A stretch of 64,000 nt of DNA from Pseudacidovorax sp. RU35E (lineage in GTDB: Bacteria; Pseudomonadota; Gammaproteobacteria; Burkholderiales; Burkholderiaceae_C). Numbering within the stretch: position 1 is the first letter of the stretch; every line of letters starts with the position of its first letter. The notes beneath the pieces are model-generated. The model saw nothing but the letters and a program-made list of their open reading frames with translations, did no database searches and was not told the origin of the DNA. This document shows positions 60,865 through 64,000 of the stretch, piece after piece. Position numbers and translations under genes: made by a program. The DNA lies in the NCBI RefSeq assembly GCF_900156165.1, contig NZ_FTMY01000003.1:1-64000 (forward strand), in the 5' to 3' direction.

Positions 60865-62877
60865 ATGAATACCCACGACAACACCCCATCCGTCCCCTCG
60901 CGTCGCCAGGCCCTGCGCCTGTTCGGCGCCGCGCCCCTGCTGCCCCTGGGCGGCGCCGCGCTGCTGACCGCCTGCGGCGGCGGTGGCAGCCATGTCGGCT
61001 TCGCCGGCCTGGCGTCCGCGCCGGCCCCTGCGCCCGCCCCCGCACCCGTGGCCGCACCCGCCGCCGCCCAGTACGTCGCCACCGAGTTCAGCAGCATGCC
61101 CGCGCCCTCGTTGGCCAAGCCGGCCGAGATGGCGACCATGACCACCAGTGCGGTGATGAAGGTGTCGTACAGCGATGGCAGCAGCACCAGCTATGCCCTG
61201 GCGTACAAGCCCTTCTTCGTGACCGGCACCGCGGTGCCGGACGGCAAGGGCGGCACCGTCGTGGCAGGCGGCTACTACGACATCAACAACCAGCCGATCA
61301 TCGACAGCTCGCTCGCCGGCCAGCAGCGGCAGTTCTTCTCCGACTGTGCGGATGGCAGCTCGCTGCTGACGGTGCCCGGCGCCAAGGTGGCGGGCGTCAA
61401 GGGCAACACAGTGTTCGCGGTGGTGCAGTTCGAATACACCACGCGCAACCTCAACGGCGACTCGACCTACGGCACCCTGCCCTCGCCGATCGCGGTGCTG
61501 ACGCTGGACCAGGACCCGGCCACCGGCAAGCTCGCGCTGGTCAAGTACCACAACGTCGACACCTCGGCCGCACACGGCCTGTGGATCACCTGCGGGGCCA
61601 GCCTGTCGCCCTGGGGCACGCACCTGTCGAGCGAAGAGTACGAGCCCGATGCCTTCGCCATCTCGACCAACACGATGTTCAAGGCCTACAGCAAGAACCT
61701 CTTCGGCGATGCCACCAAGGCCAACCCCTACCACTACGGTCACCTGCCCGAGATCAGCGTCAATGCCGACGGCACCGGCAGCTGCAGGAAGCACTACAAC
61801 CTGGGCCGCATCTCGCACGAGCTGATCCAGGTGATGCCCGACGAGCGGACCGCGCTGATGGGCGACGACGCGACCAACGGCGGCCTGTTCATGTTCGTGG
61901 CCGACAAGGCGCGCGACCTGTCCTCGGGCACGCTCTACGTGGCCCGCTACGACGAGGTGCTGACCGACACCAGCACCGCCCGGCTGACGTGGATCAAACT
62001 GGGTTCGGCTACCAGCTCGGCCATCGAGGCGCTGGCCGATGCGCTCGTGCCGACGGACATCATGGACGTCCGGGACACCGACCCGGGCGACACCAGCTTC
62101 ACCCGGATCTTCTACAGCGGCAAGGCCAACTGGATCAGGATCAAGCCCGGCAAGGAAAAGGCCGCCGCCTTCCTGGAGACGCACCGCTACGCCGCGCTCA
62201 AGGGCGGCAGCATGGCCTTCACCAAGATGGAAGGCACGACCGTCAACGTCAAGGACAAGCTCGCGTACTCCGGCGTGACCAACGTGCAGAACTCGATGGT
62301 CAATGCCGGCACCGGCTGGTCGGCCAGCGCCAACGTGACCTTCCCCAAGAAGCTCAGCTGCGGCGTGATCCTGGAGCACAAGCTGGGCGCCGGCGCCAAG
62401 GACTCGGACGGAAACGCCATCAACAGCGAATGGGCAGCCCTGAGCTCGCGCGTGATGCTGACGGGCGAAGACCTCTCCACGCCGGATGCGCTGGGCAACA
62501 CGACCAACCCGGACAAGATCTCCAGCGCCGACAACCTGAAGTTTTCCGAGAAGATGCGCACGCTCTTCATCGGCGAAGACAGCGGCAACCACGTCAACAA
62601 CTTCCTGTGGGCCTACAACGTCGACACCAGGAAGCTCTCACGCATCCTTTCGACGCCGGCAGGCGCCGAATCCACGGGCCTGCATGCCGTCGACGAGATC
62701 AACGGCTGGACCTACGTGATGAGCAACTTCCAGCACGCGGGCGACTGGGAAGCCTTCCACAGCATCGTGCAGCCGACGCTCGATCCGCTGATCAAGGCCA
62801 ACTACAACGGCCGCTATGCCTGTGCCGTGGGCTACCTGACGGCCGACCCGGTGCAGTACCGGCTGACCAAGGCCTGA
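60865..62877 (+). CDS. PhoX/DUF839-family exported protein, copy 2
   Basis: The 670-residue protein is a diverged relative of copy 1. The signal is twin-arginine-like (PSRRQALRLFGAAPLL) with a LLTACGGGGS lipobox and a Pro-Ala repeat linker. Landmarks are WITCGASLSPWGTHLSSEEYEP (metal-ligand acidics), GLFMFVADKARDLSSGTLYV, VMLTGEDLSTPDALGN, and IGEDSGNHVNNFLWAYNVDT. Close to copy 1 only in the core propeller, so it is likely an old duplication or has a different substrate. It lies 188 bp downstream of copy 1. Confidence 0.88.
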   Translation: MNTHDNTPSVPSRRQALRLFGAAPLLPLGGAALLTACGGGGSHVGFAGLASAPAPAPAPAPVAAPAAAQYVATEFSSMPAPSLAKPAEMATMTTSAVMKVSYSDGSSTSYALAYKPFFVTGTAVPDGKGGTVVAGGYYDINNQPIIDSSLAGQQRQFFSDCADGSSLLTVPGAKVAGVKGNTVFAVVQFEYTTRNLNGDSTYGTLPSPIAVLTLDQDPATGKLALVKYHNVDTSAAHGLWITCGASLSPWGTHLSSEEYEPDAFAISTNTMFKAYSKNLFGDATKANPYHYGHLPEISVNADGTGSCRKHYNLGRISHELIQVMPDERTALMGDDATNGGLFMFVADKARDLSSGTLYVARYDEVLTDTSTARLTWIKLGSATSSAIEALADALVPTDIMDVRDTDPGDTSFTRIFYSGKANWIRIKPGKEKAAAFLETHRYAALKGGSMAFTKMEGTTVNVKDKLAYSGVTNVQNSMVNAGTGWSASANVTFPKKLSCGVILEHKLGAGAKDSDGNAINSEWAALSSRVMLTGEDLSTPDALGNTTNPDKISSADNLKFSEKMRTLFIGEDSGNHVNNFLWAYNVDTRKLSRILSTPAGAESTGLHAVDEINGWTYVMSNFQHAGDWEAFHSIVQPTLDPLIKANYNGRYACAVGYLTADPVQYRLTKA

Positions 62878-62940
62878 GGAACCCGGCGGTTGCCGCGTCC
62901 CGCGCTCTCGGGAGCGCGCCGTGCAGCCTGGTGTCTGCGC

Positions 62941-63246
62941 TCAGGTGACCTTGGCAATCAACTGGGCCACGCGAGCCACGCCGCCGGTGCCGCTGGCGGC
63001 GCGCGCCATCAGGGCGCCGCCGGCCGCCGCCTTCACCAGCCGCCCCAGGATGGAGCGGCTGCGGCCCGAGGACAGCAGCAGCGCCACGCCCAGGCCGAGC
63101 ACCACGAGGTGCTCTCCCGGCAGGTCGGGGCGGCGGGCGTCAAAGGCCTTCACCGCGTCCATCCAGGACTGGCTGCCCGCGGCAGACGCAGTGTCGGCGG
63201 GCGCGTCGGAGGATTCGGGGGTCTGGGGAAATCCGGGCTGGGTCAT
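62941..63246 (-). CDS. Hypothetical membrane protein (101 residues)
   Basis: I do not recognise a named family. The first ~45 residues are hydrophilic (Gln/Pro/Ser/Ala-rich), followed by a hydrophobic stretch (EHLVVLGLGVALLLSSG) and a second, weaker one (GRLVKAAAGGALMARAASGT). It ends with GGVARVAQLIAKVT. Likely a small inner-membrane protein. Start ATG 63246. Confidence 0.6.
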   Translation of the reverse strand: MTQPGFPQTPESSDAPADTASAAGSQSWMDAVKAFDARRPDLPGEHLVVLGLGVALLLSSGRSRSILGRLVKAAAGGALMARAASGTGGVARVAQLIAKVT

Positions 63247-63496
63247 GGCGGGCTTCTGTGCAAATCGTGAAAGTCCCGTCCTTGTAGCCCTGCGGACGTG
63301 CGGCGCCTGTAGGTGCAGGGCCGCTCGTCGTGCCCCACCCTGGCGCGCGTGAGCGCCAAAGTCGCCCGGACGCCCCCCGCAATGTCAAGCGGAGCAGTCC
63401 TCAGACTGCGCCCGATTCTTGCTGAGCACAATGGTCGGCCGCTGTTGCGGTCTCCGAAGGTCCTGCGAAGCACCCGCCTCGCCCCGAACACCGTTG
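63247..63496. other. Intergenic stretch with no supported gene
   Basis: The 250 bp between two divergent genes contain no gene I can support. The end nearest 63497 should hold the promoter of the right-edge gene. Confidence 0.3.
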
Positions 63497-64000
63497 ATGA
63501 AGAAGTCCATGTCCTTCCGGCTCTCCCGTCTTCTTTCCGCCGCCTGCACCGTGGGCGCCTGTGTCCTGGGAGCCGGCACCGCCGCCGCTGCGCCGCTGCC
63601 GGACATCCTCATGGCTCCGCAGGGCACCGAATACATGTGCGGTGGCGTGGGCCGCGATGAGCGCGCCTTCATGGAAATGGTGTCGCCGCGCTGGGGTGCC
63701 ACGCTCGAGTTCGCCGTCTCGCGAGGCCAGCGCGGCCAGTTCGACGAACCGGTGAAGGTGCGGGTCGTGAACAAGTACAACGGCGAACAGGTGCTCGACG
63801 CCGTCGCCCACGGCCCCTACATGCTGGCCCGGCTGGCGCCCGGCACCTATGACGTGCAGGCGACGCTCGGACCATTGACGCTCACACAGACGCTCAACGT
63901 CGCGCTGGGTGCGCCTGGGCGCACGTTGTTCCTGTGGCCATCGAACTTCGATATCGCGGCCGCGACCCAGCCGCCGCAGGCCTTGGCCCAGGGACCGCAG
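63497..64000 (+). CDS. Exported hypothetical protein, N-terminal part (runs off the right edge)
   Basis: The 168 codons seen begin MKKSMSFRLSRLLSAACTVG with a signal peptide ending near GTAAAAPLP. The mature part has FAVSRGQRGQFDEPVKVRVV, VNKYNGEQVLDAV, and HGPYMLARLAPGTYDVQATL, which reads like a carboxypeptidase-regulatory or transthyretin-like beta sandwich. It ends at the window edge in GRTLFLWPSNFDIAAATQPP. No specific function is evident. Confidence 0.7.
   Translation, partial: MKKSMSFRLSRLLSAACTVGACVLGAGTAAAAPLPDILMAPQGTEYMCGGVGRDERAFMEMVSPRWGATLEFAVSRGQRGQFDEPVKVRVVNKYNGEQVLDAVAHGPYMLARLAPGTYDVQATLGPLTLTQTLNVALGAPGRTLFLWPSNFDIAAATQPPQALAQGPQ

Overview
This is a very GC-rich window with dense, short-spaced genes. 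Its content points to a betaproteobacterium of the order Burkholderiales, most likely a Comamonadaceae-type soil or freshwater organism. The pointers are an SAH-type riboswitch in front of a split-type metH, a fused LivHM permease, a PACE efflux gene paired with a LysR regulator, several LIV-type ABC transporters, DUF3717/DUF1289 and YaeQ proteins, and palindromic GC-rich repeats. No rRNA, tRNA, CRISPR array, phage or complete insertion sequence was seen.

Layout. 1-1948: start of a TorF-like porin gene (minus) and yifB. 1969-9154: an AraC-type regulator divergent from a LIV-type ABC transporter operon that ends in an aldehyde dehydrogenase. 9168-26947: the standout region. A long minus-strand operon runs from 6-hydroxynicotinate reductase (23761) through a UPF0280 protein, two tandem AA_synth-family proteins, a complete second LIV-type transporter and an exported nicotinamidase to a two-subunit nicotinate dehydrogenase with three haem-c motifs (ending at 9168). 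Divergent from it are ferredoxin-NADP reductase, a TetR regulator and enamidase. 26966-30165: a GtrA / GT2 / membrane glycosyltransferase group. 30356-33250: metH with its SAH riboswitch. 33344-34786: PACE transporter and LysR regulator. 34866-42834: housekeeping genes (moaC, a BepA-like protease, a TerC-like gene, DUF proteins, yaeQ, purB, a GST). 42835-43260: a structured noncoding stretch, probably a small RNA. 43261-58257: ferritin-like protein, rlpA, glnE, yhdP, a nitrilase-family protein, a two-component system, an OmpA lipoprotein and mltA. 58412-64000: two PhoX/DUF839 lipoproteins and smaller proteins.

How the main system works (inference from family identities and order). Nicotinamide is hydrolysed by a Tat-exported nicotinamidase. 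Nicotinate is hydroxylated to 6-hydroxynicotinate by the NicAB-type dehydrogenase, which passes electrons to its own cytochrome domain. 6-hydroxynicotinate is then reduced, not oxidised, by 6-hydroxynicotinate reductase, plausibly with electrons relayed through the adjacent ferredoxin-NADP reductase. Enamidase opens the tetrahydro-oxonicotinate ring to 2-formylglutarate. These are the opening steps of the reductive route first worked out in the anaerobe Eubacterium barkeri, here combined with an aerobic-type cytochrome-linked dehydrogenase. The UPF0280 protein and the paired AA_synth proteins have no assigned role and are the best candidates for undescribed functions.

The strongest noncoding signals are two inverted copies of a ~245-bp folded element with compensatory base changes inside the liv operon (15195-15828), a hairpin-pair repeat translated as a linker in the dehydrogenase (10527-10629), a likely minus-strand small RNA with an anti-Shine-Dalgarno tract (42890-43200), and dispersed repeats at gene 3' ends (30251-30358 and 40049-40153).
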